NCBI RefSeq assembly: GCF_001429545.1
Contig: NZ_LMSP01000023.1
Coordinates: 147,778-211,777, forward strand
Direction: 5' to 3'
Length of the DNA stretch: 64,000 bases
Source of the DNA: Paenibacillus sp. Soil787
GTDB lineage: Bacteria; Bacillota; Bacilli; Paenibacillales; NBRC-103111
Below, piece by piece: positions 53,447 through 62,311 of the stretch. Made by a program: the position numbers and the translations under genes. Below the pieces are notes generated by a model that did not search any database, was not told the DNA's origin, and worked only from the letters and a program-made list of their open reading frames with translations. Position 1 is the stretch's first letter. Every line of letters begins with the position of its first letter.

Positions 53447-53881
53447 ATGAACATGCCCATCGAGACTACGACTGCGAATTCTTTCCCTCGCGCTGCTTCG
53501 AAGGCTACGAAGGTAAGAAAGAAAACGTACGTATACTTGTTTGTGGGTTGGGTCATGCTGATCGCAATCGGAGTGGCCGCAGCTATGATGTACGCAGAGC
53601 ATTTGAGGCAAAAAATTGCAACCGATATCGCACAGCAAACCCAGCAACAACTGCAAGTGGTTCAACAAGACTATCAGAAGCAAGTTACCCAATTGAAAGA
53701 TAGCGTTACGACAGATATGAAAGCTTTACAGACAAAGGTAGACTCACTGAATGAATTACTGGCTTTCACAAAGGACAGCGCTAACAGCAAAACCGATAAC
53801 AGCAACCAACTTTATACGCAGCTTGCTGACGTTAAGAAGAAGCTGGAAGAACTGCAAAAAAATCTGGATGTGTTAAAGTAA
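53447..53881 (+). CDS. Membrane-anchored coiled-coil protein
   Basis: A 144-residue protein: positively charged start, one membrane helix (VYLFVGWVMLIAIGVAAAMM, about residues 27-46), then a long coil outside the membrane (LRQKIATDIAQQTQQQLQVV and on to LEELQKNLDVLK). It is likely a partner or spacer for the next gene, whose ATG overlaps its stop (TAATG). ATG 53447 follows AGAGGTG; an earlier GTG is part of that site. No family recognised. Confidence 0.6.
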   Translation: MNMPIETTTANSFPRAASKATKVRKKTYVYLFVGWVMLIAIGVAAAMMYAEHLRQKIATDIAQQTQQQLQVVQQDYQKQVTQLKDSVTTDMKALQTKVDSLNELLAFTKDSANSKTDNSNQLYTQLADVKKKLEELQKNLDVLK

Positions 53882-54954
53882 TGAACGTAATTAGCATTCA
53901 ACAAATCAACCGCGTGCTTCTACTTGCTAGCGCCCCGTTCCTAGGGATGCTGATTTGGCTGCTATTCGTTACGGCGAACGTCCCTATCAACCCATTGGTA
54001 CATAAGGCATCTACGCCGATTTCTTTTCAACAAGAAACTTTGACGCTTGATAACTTGCTGGCCAAAGCCAATACTGACGCGGTGCAAACCAAATCCATCA
54101 TTCAGCAATATTTCCAACTTTATGAGAAAAGCTCCGCAGAAGTAGCAGCCATGCTCCAGAATGCTGCAGATCAAGCTGCCAGACCCGGCATAATCTATGA
54201 TACTCGAATAACCGCCAAGCTCGGCAGCCCAATTAGACAAGCTTCTTCCGGGAATATCGACTTGAAATTTTTCGCTTTGAATGAAAGCAACTATACAGGT
54301 TATGCTCTTAAGGTTAACCTTAAGAGCGATAAGGCCATTAAACTTGTGCTTGGCAAGGATAAAATTGGCTCCAGTGAAACAACGTTAGATGCAGTTACAC
54401 GTTATGGGGCTATCGCCGGTGTGAATGCAGGCGGCTTCGCTGATGACAATAAAGGCAAACGCTATCCGCTGGACACAACTATGATGAATGGGAAGTATGT
54501 GAATGGCTTCTTTCCTACCAACAACGATACGACCTTCATTGGCCTGAATAAAGACCGCAAGCTCATTGGCGGTAAGTTCAGTTCTCAGTCTGAGCTCGAC
54601 AAGTTGAACCCACTTATGGGATCTACCTTCGTTCCTGTTCTCTTGAAGAATGGCAGCAAGATGCCGATTCCCTATCAATGGCAAAGTTCACCGGCAAGAG
54701 CAGCGCGGACCATCATGGCCAATTACAAGCACGACCAGCTGTTGTTTATTGTAACCGACGGCTATGACGAGAGTGGTAATTCTGGAGCAACACTTGCTGA
54801 GCTGCAGGACAAAATGCAGCAATTAGGCATAGTGGATGCGTATAACTTGGATGGAGGCGGCTCTACCACTTTGGTATGGGGGGGCAGCGTCCTCAATCGC
54901 CCGTCCGATGGGAAGCTTAGACCGCTAGCCACCAACTTTCTATTTTTTAAATAA
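53881..54954 (+). CDS. Phosphodiester glycosidase family protein (NAGPA domain), second copy
   Basis: A 357-residue protein with an N-terminal anchor (VLLLASAPFLGMLIWLLFV) and a helical region (60-115), then a NAGPA domain: IAGVNAGGFADDNKGKRYPL, AARTIMANYKHDQLLFIVTD and VDAYNLDGGGSTTLVWGG. The last is the family's hallmark loop. It is longer than the copy at 14641, with closer match to the consensus DGGGST. Expected outside the cell; substrate unknown. It is coupled to the coiled-coil gene. Confidence 0.9.
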   Translation: MNVISIQQINRVLLLASAPFLGMLIWLLFVTANVPINPLVHKASTPISFQQETLTLDNLLAKANTDAVQTKSIIQQYFQLYEKSSAEVAAMLQNAADQAARPGIIYDTRITAKLGSPIRQASSGNIDLKFFALNESNYTGYALKVNLKSDKAIKLVLGKDKIGSSETTLDAVTRYGAIAGVNAGGFADDNKGKRYPLDTTMMNGKYVNGFFPTNNDTTFIGLNKDRKLIGGKFSSQSELDKLNPLMGSTFVPVLLKNGSKMPIPYQWQSSPARAARTIMANYKHDQLLFIVTDGYDESGNSGATLAELQDKMQQLGIVDAYNLDGGGSTTLVWGGSVLNRPSDGKLRPLATNFLFFK

Positions 54955-55001
54955 CCGAAATTATTCACACTTTATTCGTTTCTTTTTTTAGAATGGTTGG
55001 G

Positions 55002-55046
55002 TATAATAAGCCTTAACTATATGATTTTACGGCCTATATTAGGAGG
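55002..55046 (+). promoter_or_regulatory. -10 element and ribosome site of the 35-residue protein
   Basis: TATAAT at 55002-55007, then AGGAGG at 55041-55046, 7 nt before the ATG. The -35 is weak. Confidence 0.5.
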
Positions 55047-55053
55047 TGCAGCA

Positions 55054-55161
55054 ATGTTTGGTTTATCAACAACATTTTGGCTCGTTAACACCGTTTTTGT
55101 ATTATTCATCGTCGCTATGATGACGGCTTCCTATAACGAGGACAAAACAAAAGGTCTATAA
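55054..55161 (+). CDS. Small single-pass membrane protein, 35 residues
   Basis: Starts MFGLSTTFWLVNT, has one hydrophobic stretch (FWLVNTVFVLFIVAMMTA) and a polar end, SYNEDKTKGL. The strong ribosome site, its own -10 and a clean terminator at 55178-55222 make it a credible short gene. Function unknown. Confidence 0.65.
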   Translation: MFGLSTTFWLVNTVFVLFIVAMMTASYNEDKTKGL

Positions 55162-55177
55162 ACAATTGAAATGCAAG

Positions 55178-55222
55178 AAAAAAGCATCTGCTTTCTCTGT
55201 TAAGAGAAACGATGCTTTTTCT
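55178..55222. terminator. Bidirectional terminator
   Basis: AAAAAAGCAT/ATGCTTTTT with an inner TTTCTCT/AGAGAAA stem. It serves the small membrane protein and the AbrB gene on the other strand. Confidence 0.85.
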
Positions 55223-55233
55223 TTTATTTGCTC

Positions 55234-55491
55234 CTATGCCCGAACCTTTAGCAAGTTCATTTCAGTTACACATACGCCGCAAATATAGCGCTCTTTGAAT
55301 TCACTGACACTTTCCATACTTCCGCAGAACACACATTTTGGACGATATCTCTCGAGAATGATATGGTCACCCTGCACCAAAATTTCGACAGGATCCCCTT
55401 CATTCATTTGATATCGTTTTCTTAACGATTTAGGCAGTACAATACGTCCCAATTGATCGACTTTACGAACGACTCCGGCTGGTTTCATCAT
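55234..55491 (-). CDS. AbrB-family regulator with Cys-rich tail, second copy
   Basis: An 85-residue AbrB-type protein (KPAGVVRKVDQLGRIVLPKS, then the DNA-contact turn RKRYQMNEGDPVEI), with the same four-Cys tail as the 34973 product (CVFCGSMESVSEF, YICGVCVTEM). The two differ enough to bind different sites. AGAGGTG precedes two ATG codons; either could be the start. Upstream, 55492-55670, shows no gene. Confidence 0.88.
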   Translation of the reverse strand: MMKPAGVVRKVDQLGRIVLPKSLRKRYQMNEGDPVEILVQGDHIILERYRPKCVFCGSMESVSEFKERYICGVCVTEMNLLKVRA

Positions 55492-55670
55492 AGGACTTCA
55501 CCTCTCTTCCGCTCACGTTTTCCATGCTCTCTACTTTATCTAGCATATCTATACGGACTGATACCGATACTATTCGCCGTTATTTAAGAAACTCCTGCTA
55601 ATAACATGCTGAAACTTTCTATTCCTGTCAAATATGTCGGCTCAGCCCTAATAATGATAGATCTTAAGCA

Positions 55671-56135
55671 CTAATCAAGACCAACGAAACCCGTCTGCCG
55701 CAAGCCCTCATACAGCATAATCGCTGCTGAATTCGATAAATTGAGCGATCTGACCGCATCTGACATCGGCAATCGGAGCAAGGTTTCGGGATGCTGAGCT
55801 AAAAGTTCCTCAGGGAGTCCTTTCGTTTCTTTGCCAAAAACAAAAAAGTCCCCATCCTGAAATGTAAATTCTGTGTAACGTTTGGTTGCCTTCGTTGTTG
55901 CAAAGAAAAAACGATGCTCTTTGTAAGCCTCTAGCACCTCATCGAATGAGTCATGATACTCGAGCTTAACCGAGTGCCAATAGTCTAATCCAGCTCGCTT
56001 TAACGTCTTGTCATCCGTCTGAAAGCCTAGCGGTCTAACCAAGTGGAGATACGTGCCTGTCGCTGCGCAGGTCCTGGAAATGTTCCCTGTGTTTGCAGGA
56101 ATCTCAGGTTCAACTAATACAATATGAAAAGCCAT
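55671..56135 (-). CDS. trmL: tRNA (cytidine(34)-2'-O)-methyltransferase TrmL
   Basis: A 154-residue SPOUT methyltransferase that methylates the wobble ribose of a leucine tRNA. MAFHIVLVEPEIPANTGNIS, then FVFGKETKGLPEELLA and MSDAVRSLNLSNSAAIMLYE, which forms the knot and binds S-adenosylmethionine. I start at ATG 56135, where family members begin; GAGGTG is 12 nt upstream. The frame is open farther upstream without a ribosome site. Confidence 0.92.
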   Translation of the reverse strand: MAFHIVLVEPEIPANTGNISRTCAATGTYLHLVRPLGFQTDDKTLKRAGLDYWHSVKLEYHDSFDEVLEAYKEHRFFFATTKATKRYTEFTFQDGDFFVFGKETKGLPEELLAQHPETLLRLPMSDAVRSLNLSNSAAIMLYEGLRQTGFVGLD

Positions 56136-56201
56136 CTCTGTCAAATTCACCTCATTCTCTATCCTATTATAAGCGAATGCGGAATGCAATTTTACACAGG
56201 G

Positions 56202-56218
56202 TTAACTTTATCTTAATA
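56202..56218 (+). promoter_or_regulatory. PhoP-box-like repeat upstream of the response regulator
   Basis: TTAACT-ttatc-TTAATA, two TTAACA-like words 11 bp apart, at the -35 distance of CATAAT at 56239-56244. It may reflect control by a PhoP-type regulator, perhaps its own product. Confidence 0.4.
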
Positions 56219-56278
56219 TCTCGATGATAGAGCGCTGTCATAATAGAGTTATCCTCGATAAAAGGAGTCCACCCATCG

Positions 56279-56992
56279 ATGAAAAAGAAAATCCTAGTTG
56301 TTGACGACGAACCTTCCATTTCCATGCTTATAGAATTCAACTTGAAGCTTGTAGGCTTTGAAGTCCATTGCGTTTTCGATGGCGAAGCTGTCTTCGATGC
56401 GATCCAAACGTTTCGCCCCGATCTCATCGTTCTCGATTTAATGCTGCCGAAGATGGACGGGTTCCAAGTGTGCCGCAAGCTTAGAAACCAGAATAACCTC
56501 GTTCCCATTATTATGCTTACAGCTATGCAGGATCTCACGGATAAAATTGCCGGCTTGGATAACGGTGCTGACGACTATATGACCAAACCCTTCTCACCGC
56601 AGGAGCTCATTTCTCGTATTCAGGCCATTCACCGTAGAATCCAAACCTTACCCTCCTCGACAGAAAATGCGCCTATCACAATTGGCCAAATCGCCATTAA
56701 AGCCGATCAACGCGAAGTCATGGTGAATGGCTCCCCGATTGAACTTACACCTAAGGAATTCGAGCTGCTGCTCTTCCTGTGTAAGCATCGCGGCAAAGTT
56801 CTTAGCAGACAGCAGCTTCTCCATGGGGTGTGGGATTATCACTTCCTCGGAGATACCCGCATCGTTGATGTGCATATCTCACATTTGAGAGATAAAATTG
56901 AGAACAATGCACGCAATCCGGAATATATTATGACCATCAGGAACGTTGGCTACAAGCTGACTGAACCTGTTGTGAAGGAATCGCTGGCTTAA
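56279..56992 (+). CDS. OmpR/PhoB-type response regulator
   Basis: A 237-residue regulator. The receiver (1-120) has ILVVDDEPSISMLI, Asp in LIVLDLMLPKMDG, and Lys in DYMTKPFSPQEL. The winged helix ends with RVVDV-type IVDVHISHLRDKIEN and YIMTIRNVGYKL. It is an orphan: no kinase gene is near. AAAGGAG is 12 nt before ATG. The receiver and spacer resemble PhoP more than ResD or WalR, but I would not name it on that. Confidence 0.9.
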   Translation: MKKKILVVDDEPSISMLIEFNLKLVGFEVHCVFDGEAVFDAIQTFRPDLIVLDLMLPKMDGFQVCRKLRNQNNLVPIIMLTAMQDLTDKIAGLDNGADDYMTKPFSPQELISRIQAIHRRIQTLPSSTENAPITIGQIAIKADQREVMVNGSPIELTPKEFELLLFLCKHRGKVLSRQQLLHGVWDYHFLGDTRIVDVHISHLRDKIENNARNPEYIMTIRNVGYKLTEPVVKESLA

Positions 56993-57043
56993 TAGCCAAT
57001 TCGCCATTCCCCTTCCGCATTCGGCGGAGCACCAATACGAACG

Positions 57044-57083
57044 GGCTGTCCCTCAAGTAGATAAGTCTACTTGAGGGACAGCC
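57044..57083 (+). terminator. Terminator of the response regulator gene
   Basis: A perfect 18-bp stem from GGCTGTCCCTCAAGTAGA with a 4-nt loop, then TTCTTTTT. It shares its core with 41967-42015. Confidence 0.9.
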
Positions 57084-57159
57084 TTCTTTTTATTAAAATT
57101 TTGATTATTTCCGCTTATTTAGCCTATTATAGGAAAATTTACGCCACCTGACTTACAGT

Positions 57160-57350
57160 CAGCGGAACGTAGATTCGTTATATTAGGAAATCTGCACTAT
57201 AAATCGAATAAAGGGAACGTGAGTGCGCTATTTGATCAAATGAATGATCCAGAGGTAAAAAATCGCGAAATAACGCATCGTCGTTCCTCTTCCCCAAGAT
57301 TTCGGTTTTTTTCGTCCAATTAGCGCATCGACGTTCCCTCGGCAAATTTT
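57160..57350. repeat. Dispersed GGAACGT repeat, copy C
   Basis: GGAACGT at 57174 and 57214, CGTTCC at 57282 and 57332 (50 bp apart); ATTTGATCAA, AAATAACGCATCGTCG and TTAGCGCATCGACGTTCC match copies A and B. Confidence 0.75.
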
Positions 57351-57384
57351 CTCCATTAGACAGCGCTTTTTCTTTGTCTATCCC

Positions 57385-57815
57385 TTATTCCGCTACTCCG
57401 ACCGCCTTAAGCCAAGCTTTGGCTATTAGCGCATGCCCAGAGGGTGACGGGTGTACGCCGTCTGGCGCCCAGTAGCTGGAAGGTGCGAGCATCGAAGCTT
57501 GTGCGAATATGCCGTCAAGCGGAACCAAAAGGGCACCAAATTCCCGCGCCAACTCCCGGACGACATTGATTTTTGGATCGAGATCCTCACGCCACAGCTT
57601 ACGGTCTTCCAGGGTCAGGCAGCCCCAGCGCAGCAAGGCTAGGTCGTAATGACAATCGCGCACCTTTGTTTTCATAAAGGAGCCGTATTCAGGGGTGAAA
57701 TAGTAGGCGGAAGATGCAGGCAGCCGTCATCGCCTTCTTCAAGAATGTGAAGATAATAATTCACACTTTTGCGCAAAAGAGGAAATAAGATGGTTTTGAG
57801 CATAGAACATATAAC
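57385..57815 (-). pseudogene. Fused fragments: glycoside hydrolase (GH95-like) and SGNH hydrolase
   Basis: Leftward from about 57815 the sequence reads MLKTILFPLLRKSVNYYLHI and LEEGDDGCLHLPPT, then slips frame by one base near 57700 and continues PEYGSFMKTKVRDCHYDLAL ending LLRWGCLTL. That is the style of a GH95-type catalytic domain. From about 57605 it changes to DPKINVVRELAREFGALLVP and WAPDGVHPSPSGHALIAKAW, the last third of an SGNH/GDSL hydrolase with its catalytic Asp-His. Neither protein is complete: the SGNH nucleophile Ser block is missing. The fusion looks like a deletion between two genes. Confidence 0.55.
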
Positions 57816-58017
57816 TCAAAGACATAACTCAAAAGTTCGATTTTGTAGCCGTTCAGCAGCTTCGTGAAGGTAGATAGGTTAATGTGGTTACCAATGTTTT
57901 AATTTATGCAACAATTCGTACACTTAAAGGCTATTTTTCCAGTTGAAGTTGCATTTTGGAGTCAAATTCATAATAATAGCCCGATTTTTCCAAGTATGGA
58001 TCCGAGAGAATGCAGTT
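57816..58017. other. Intergenic, degraded repeat
   Basis: TTACCAATGTTTTAATTTATGCAACAATTC near 57890-57920 and AGTTGAAGTTGCA near 57945 are decayed relatives of the GTTGYA dyads at 13.8-14.0 kb. No gene is supported. Confidence 0.45.
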
Positions 58018-58260
58018 GGATAAGAGCCTTTAGAGACTGCTATTTCTTCATTTCCAGCGTATTTTTGTAGAAATAAGAGTCCCTAGAGACTCTTAATGTT
58101 CAAGTAAAGTGTGAATTCGGGGGAGAAGCAATCGGATAAGAGCCTTTATAGACTGCTATCTCTTCATTTTCACCGTATTTTGTAAAAATAGGAGTCCCTA
58201 GAGACTCTTAACGTTCAAGTGAAGTGTGGATTCGGGAGAAATATCGTCGGATAAGACCTT
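58018..58260. repeat. Tandem array, about 115-bp unit, two copies plus a tail
   Basis: GGATAAGA(G)CC begins units at 58018, 58134 and 58249 (periods 116 and 115). Each unit pairs AATAAGAGTCCCTAGAGACTCTTA-type dyads with a GAGCCTTT...GCTATTTC block. It is related to the array at 26821 by unit size and the ATAAGAGCCTTT word. The stretch 58261-58430 shows only a CAATTTAG/CTAAATTG hairpin near 58350. Confidence 0.8.
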
Positions 58261-58430
58261 AAGGAGCTAATCTCACTATAAAAGAAAATGTGGTTTCATT
58301 CATCCGGCTACCTCACTTGAGGCATATGAGACGCTGGATTCCGTTTTAAGACACCTCAATTTAGAACTAAATTGGGTGAATCGACGGTGGGGTCAGCCTT
58401 GCTTCCCCCTAAATCTCAATACACCCCTCT

Positions 58431-58580
58431 CAAGGATAAACGACTCTTTCGTCCTTCAGGGACGAGCGCGTTTGTCAAGGTAGATGCGAAGCAAAAGTAT
58501 AAAACTTATACTTTCTACCCTGAAAATTAAAAATTTTCATTCATCAGTAGTGCCGCAACGCGGCATGGAAGTCTTATCTA
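58431..58580. repeat. Four-hairpin element, copy 2 (after nrdF)
   Basis: Nearly identical to 39420-39573 over its whole length. It stands 11 bp beyond the nrdF terminator, exactly as copy 1 stands to prkA. Confidence 0.85.
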
Positions 58581-58590
58581 CGGACAAACA

Positions 58591-58619
58591 AAGGACCTGA
58601 CGATAACCGTCAGGTCCTT
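58591..58619 (-). terminator. Terminator of nrdF
   Basis: AAGGACCTGACG-ataac-CGTCAGGTCCTT, a perfect 12-bp stem; leftward TTTGTTTG follows. Confidence 0.9.
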
Positions 58620-58627
58620 CTTTATGT

Positions 58628-59614
58628 TCAATCCCCAAAAAGAAAATCATCATCCGTCAACGCTTCAACGTGAATCGTGCGGACATAGCCATTCCCCTTT
58701 TTCGAGAAAAAGTCATGCTGCTTCGTCTTTGTGCTTAGACCATTAAGAACAATCGGATTAATATCCTCTTCTTCGAAAATGGGGTCTACGCCCAGGTTCA
58801 TGAATGCTTTATTGGCGTTGTAGCGTAAGAAAGCTTTCACTTCTTCAGCCAAGCCCAAAGTTCCATAGAGACTCTCTGTATAGCTTTCCTCATTGGCATG
58901 AAGCTCCTTCAGCAGGGCGCACAATGTCTCATACGCCTCATCCTGCTCAGCAGGGCTTAACTCTGCATAAACCTCTTGAGCCAGCACACCTATGTACAGA
59001 CCGTGAATACTCTCATCGCGTAAAATCAAATCGATGATTTCGCCACTGCTTGTCATTTTACCTTGTCCAGCCAAGTAAAGCGGATAATAGAAGCCGCTAT
59101 AGAACAAGTAGCTCTCCAGCAAGACAGATGCAGCCATAGCTAGATACAGCTCTTTAGTCGTTCCAATGTTCTCATAGAAGTGAGAAATCTTGTTCGCTTT
59201 GAACTGTAGATAAGGATTGCGCTCCACCCAGAGGAAAAGTTCATTGATTTCCTCCGTTGTCGACAGCGTGGTGAAAATACTGCTGTAAGACTTCGCATGT
59301 ATTTGTTCCATCATACCCATGAAGCTTAGCACCGCTTTGCGCTGGAGCCCATCGACATGTTCAAGAATCTTCGGCATGCCAACGCCGCCTTGCATGGTAT
59401 CGAGCAGCGTAAGGCCACCGAGTACTTTCATATAAAGTTCACGCTCTGCACCGCTTAGCGTGATCCATGACATTTTATCATCAGATAATGGGATTTCCTC
59501 ATCTGTCCAGAACTGCATAATATTTTGATTCCAGAAAGTGATCGTAAAATCATCATCGGGACGATTCCAGTTCACAGCTTTCTTGGCATTATTTAGGGTA
59601 GTGGCCGTACTCAT
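58628..59614 (-). CDS. nrdF: Class Ib ribonucleotide reductase, small subunit
   Basis: A 328-residue R2 protein that builds the metal-tyrosyl radical for deoxynucleotide synthesis. Metal ligands are in GMMEQIHAKSYSSIF and LRDESIHGLYIGVLAQE, and the radical Tyr lies just after the first set (HAKSYSSIF region). The start has GGAAGGGG upstream. Last gene of nrdIEF. The C-terminus, DDDFLFGD, is the usual large-subunit contact. Confidence 0.95.
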   Translation of the reverse strand: MSTATTLNNAKKAVNWNRPDDDFTITFWNQNIMQFWTDEEIPLSDDKMSWITLSGAERELYMKVLGGLTLLDTMQGGVGMPKILEHVDGLQRKAVLSFMGMMEQIHAKSYSSIFTTLSTTEEINELFLWVERNPYLQFKANKISHFYENIGTTKELYLAMAASVLLESYLFYSGFYYPLYLAGQGKMTSSGEIIDLILRDESIHGLYIGVLAQEVYAELSPAEQDEAYETLCALLKELHANEESYTESLYGTLGLAEEVKAFLRYNANKAFMNLGVDPIFEEEDINPIVLNGLSTKTKQHDFFSKKGNGYVRTIHVEALTDDDFLFGD

Positions 59615-59636
59615 TTATATTCAATCCCCTTCCAAA

Positions 59637-61727
59637 TTACACCGAGCAGCTGACGCATTCCTCAACGGATAGCTGATTTGTTCGCGTGTAGTAGAGCGAT
59701 TTAAGTCCTTTATGTGCCGCATAGAGGTATAGTTTAGCAAGTTGTCTCGTTGAAACATCACTATTTACGTGTAAAATGGTCGAAATCCCTTGATCCACAT
59801 GCGTTTGAATTTCAGCAATAAGATCAAGAATTTTAAACTGATCCATTTGATAAGCAGATTTATAGTAAAAGAAATTATCGCGTGCCATGAAAGGCATCGG
59901 ATAGTACGTTGTTGAGTTCGCGTAAGTTCGGGTCTCGATAGGTTCTACAATCGGCATGACACTCGAAGTTGCATTTTGAATATAAGAAATACTTTGCGTT
60001 GGAGCAACGGCTAATCGGTAAGCATGATAAAGACCATTCGTTATTACATCTTCTTTTAACTTGGCCCAGTCGCTTGGTGATGGAATCGGCATTCCCTCAA
60101 ACAAGGACTTCACTTTATCCGTAAGCGGACGGTAATCCGTCTCCGTGTACCGGTTGAAATAGGCGCCATTCGCATATTCGGATTGCTCAAAGCCTTCAAA
60201 AGTTTGCCCCGACGATTTGGCAATTTCCATACTTTTCTCAATTGAATAATAGTTCATTGCCATGAAGAACGTGCGGACGAAATCTTTGGCTTCATCACTC
60301 TCATAGCTAATTTTGTTCTTAGACAAGTAGCCATGAAGATTCATAACGCCGAGACCAACGGAGTGCAGCTCACGGTTCGCCTTGGCAACCCCCGGCGCAT
60401 TGTTGATCGTCGTCATATCACTAACAGAAGTCAATGCAATCATACCCTCGTGAACGGTTTCGCGCAGCTTCTTACGATCCATTACGTTGGCTATGTTCAT
60501 GGAAGCGAGGTTACAACTGATATCTCTAAGAATAAGGTCATCTTGGCCGTAATCGTTGATTTCCGAAGTTTCTTGCAATTGAAAAATCTCTGTACAGAGG
60601 TTGGACATTTTAATCGTACCGATACCTTTCAGGGCATGATCCTTGTTGGCATTCGTACGGTTCATCATATAGGGATAACCGGATTCCAGTTGGGTAGTCG
60701 CAATTTTAACTAGCATGTCACGCGCACTCATGACGACCTTTTTCTTCACTTTCGGATTGGCCAAAAGCTCATCGTACATTTCATCGAGATCGATATCGTC
60801 CAAATGCTTACCATAAGCTTGCAGTACCGTGTAAGGAGCAAATACGTGAAGAGGTTTGTTCTCTTCTGCCAGCTTGTAGAATTTGTTCGGAACAATAAGA
60901 CCGATGGAAAGTGTCTTTAGACGAGACTTCTCATCCGCATTGATTTTCTTACTATCTAGGAACTCCATAACGTCCCAGCCGAAAATGTTGTAGTAAGCAG
61001 CTCCTGAACCCTTCCGCTGACCCATTTGATCTGCGTAGGAGAAAGCATCCTCCATGAGCTTAAGAACCGGCATAATTCCTTTTGCTGCGTTTTCCACACC
61101 TTTTATCGTTTCACCGCGTCCACGAAGCTTGGACAAGTTAACGGCTACGCCACCGCCAATTTTGGAAAGCTGCATACAGGTAGCTAGCACGTAGTTAATA
61201 GAATTAAGAGAGTCGTCCATCTCCAGCAGGAAGCAGGATACCATTTCGCCTCTGCGGCTCTTACCTGCATTAAGGAACGTCGGTGTCGCTGGCTGCAAGC
61301 GTTGTTCCATCATCGATACAGCAAGAACACGTGCCGTTTCTACATTTCCACGTCCCAAGTACAAAGCAACAATAGCAACGCGATCCGCGAAATGTTCCAG
61401 GTATAAGGACTTATCGTCACTGCGTAAAGCGTAATCTGTATAGAATTTCGATGCTGCCATGTAGGAGGCGAACTCGAATTGATTATCGTGAGCCACTTGA
61501 TAAACATCATTAACTTCATCTTGCGTATATTTTTCATATACATTCTCGTAATAGTTATGATCAATCATATAACGAACTTTAGAAGAAGTATCGGGGAAAG
61601 TTAGGCTTTTACTGTGGACTTCCTTCATAAAAACTTCAACAGCTTCTTTGTCCTTCTCTAGTTGGAAAAAGCCATCCGCTCCGCGTTGCATCAATAAATT
61701 ATTCAGCTCAATGTGCCGCAATTGCAT
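59637..61727 (-). CDS. nrdE: Class Ib ribonucleotide reductase, large subunit
   Basis: A 696-residue R1 protein that reduces ribonucleoside diphosphates. Catalytic Cys pair: MVSCFLLEMDDSLN and IKMSNLCTEIFQLQE; N-x-C-x-E active loop included in the latter; and the shuttle Cys pair CVSCSV at the very end. As in other NrdE proteins it lacks the long ATP cone. I use ATG 61727, after AGGGGG; the start overlaps the end of nrdI by 20 bp. Confidence 0.95.
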   Translation of the reverse strand: MQLRHIELNNLLMQRGADGFFQLEKDKEAVEVFMKEVHSKSLTFPDTSSKVRYMIDHNYYENVYEKYTQDEVNDVYQVAHDNQFEFASYMAASKFYTDYALRSDDKSLYLEHFADRVAIVALYLGRGNVETARVLAVSMMEQRLQPATPTFLNAGKSRRGEMVSCFLLEMDDSLNSINYVLATCMQLSKIGGGVAVNLSKLRGRGETIKGVENAAKGIMPVLKLMEDAFSYADQMGQRKGSGAAYYNIFGWDVMEFLDSKKINADEKSRLKTLSIGLIVPNKFYKLAEENKPLHVFAPYTVLQAYGKHLDDIDLDEMYDELLANPKVKKKVVMSARDMLVKIATTQLESGYPYMMNRTNANKDHALKGIGTIKMSNLCTEIFQLQETSEINDYGQDDLILRDISCNLASMNIANVMDRKKLRETVHEGMIALTSVSDMTTINNAPGVAKANRELHSVGLGVMNLHGYLSKNKISYESDEAKDFVRTFFMAMNYYSIEKSMEIAKSSGQTFEGFEQSEYANGAYFNRYTETDYRPLTDKVKSLFEGMPIPSPSDWAKLKEDVITNGLYHAYRLAVAPTQSISYIQNATSSVMPIVEPIETRTYANSTTYYPMPFMARDNFFYYKSAYQMDQFKILDLIAEIQTHVDQGISTILHVNSDVSTRQLAKLYLYAAHKGLKSLYYTRTNQLSVEECVSCSV

Positions 61728-62067
61728 GTACCCCCTGAACAAATCGTTCTACGTCATTTTTGGTGCCCGATAACTCAAACTTCGTTAACACAGGCACATC
61801 GTACAGCTGTGAGATCGTATCTGCGCTTTTGGCAAATCCGTCTCCCCAGTTGCGGTTACCACTTGCTGCTACTCCGAGAAGACGAGAGGCATTGCTTTCT
61901 AGGAAAGAAGCTACCTTCGGAGGAACTTGACCAAAACCGGTTGTATAGGTAACGAGCACGAAAGGCTCGTCCATCTTCATCGCTTCCTCAATTTGAATCG
62001 CTGGCATTTTGAGCTTAGCAATAAACCGGCGAACATTTCCCGTCTTCGAATCGTAAGCAATCAGCAT
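61708..62067 (-). CDS. nrdI: NrdI flavodoxin-like protein
   Basis: A 119-residue flavodoxin-like protein that supplies the oxidant for assembling the manganese-tyrosyl centre of NrdF. It opens MLIAYDSKTGNVRRFIAKL, whose SKTGN loop binds FMN phosphate, and continues VLVTYTTGFGQVPPKVASFL and GNRNWGDGFAKSADTIS. First gene of the operon; AGGAG precedes ATG. The NrdR-controlled promoter is about 250 bp upstream. Confidence 0.95.
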   Translation of the reverse strand: MLIAYDSKTGNVRRFIAKLKMPAIQIEEAMKMDEPFVLVTYTTGFGQVPPKVASFLESNASRLLGVAASGNRNWGDGFAKSADTISQLYDVPVLTKFELSGTKNDVERFVQGVHAIAAH

Positions 62068-62126
62068 GGGCTTCTGTCTCCTAACACTCTCTTATTCTCT
62101 ATCTAATACCGCTTATGTAAGTAACC

Positions 62127-62136
62127 CTATATGTAG
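62127..62136. promoter_or_regulatory. Weak NrdR-box-like site near nrdI
   Basis: CTATATGTAG resembles the NrdR core CWATATATWG, with a partner not visible at 31 bp. It may be chance. Confidence 0.25.
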
Positions 62137-62311
62137 TAAACAAATGAATCATTCCGTGCAATTTAAGATGGAATACGCCATTGTCTTTCGACAAAAAATG
62201 CGAATTTCAGAGTTACGTGACATAGGAAAAAGGCGGTAATCACGCGGTTTATCAGGGAATTTGATTCTATTTATTCGCAAATTCTAGCAGTTGTATGTAT
62301 CGCTTTTTTTA

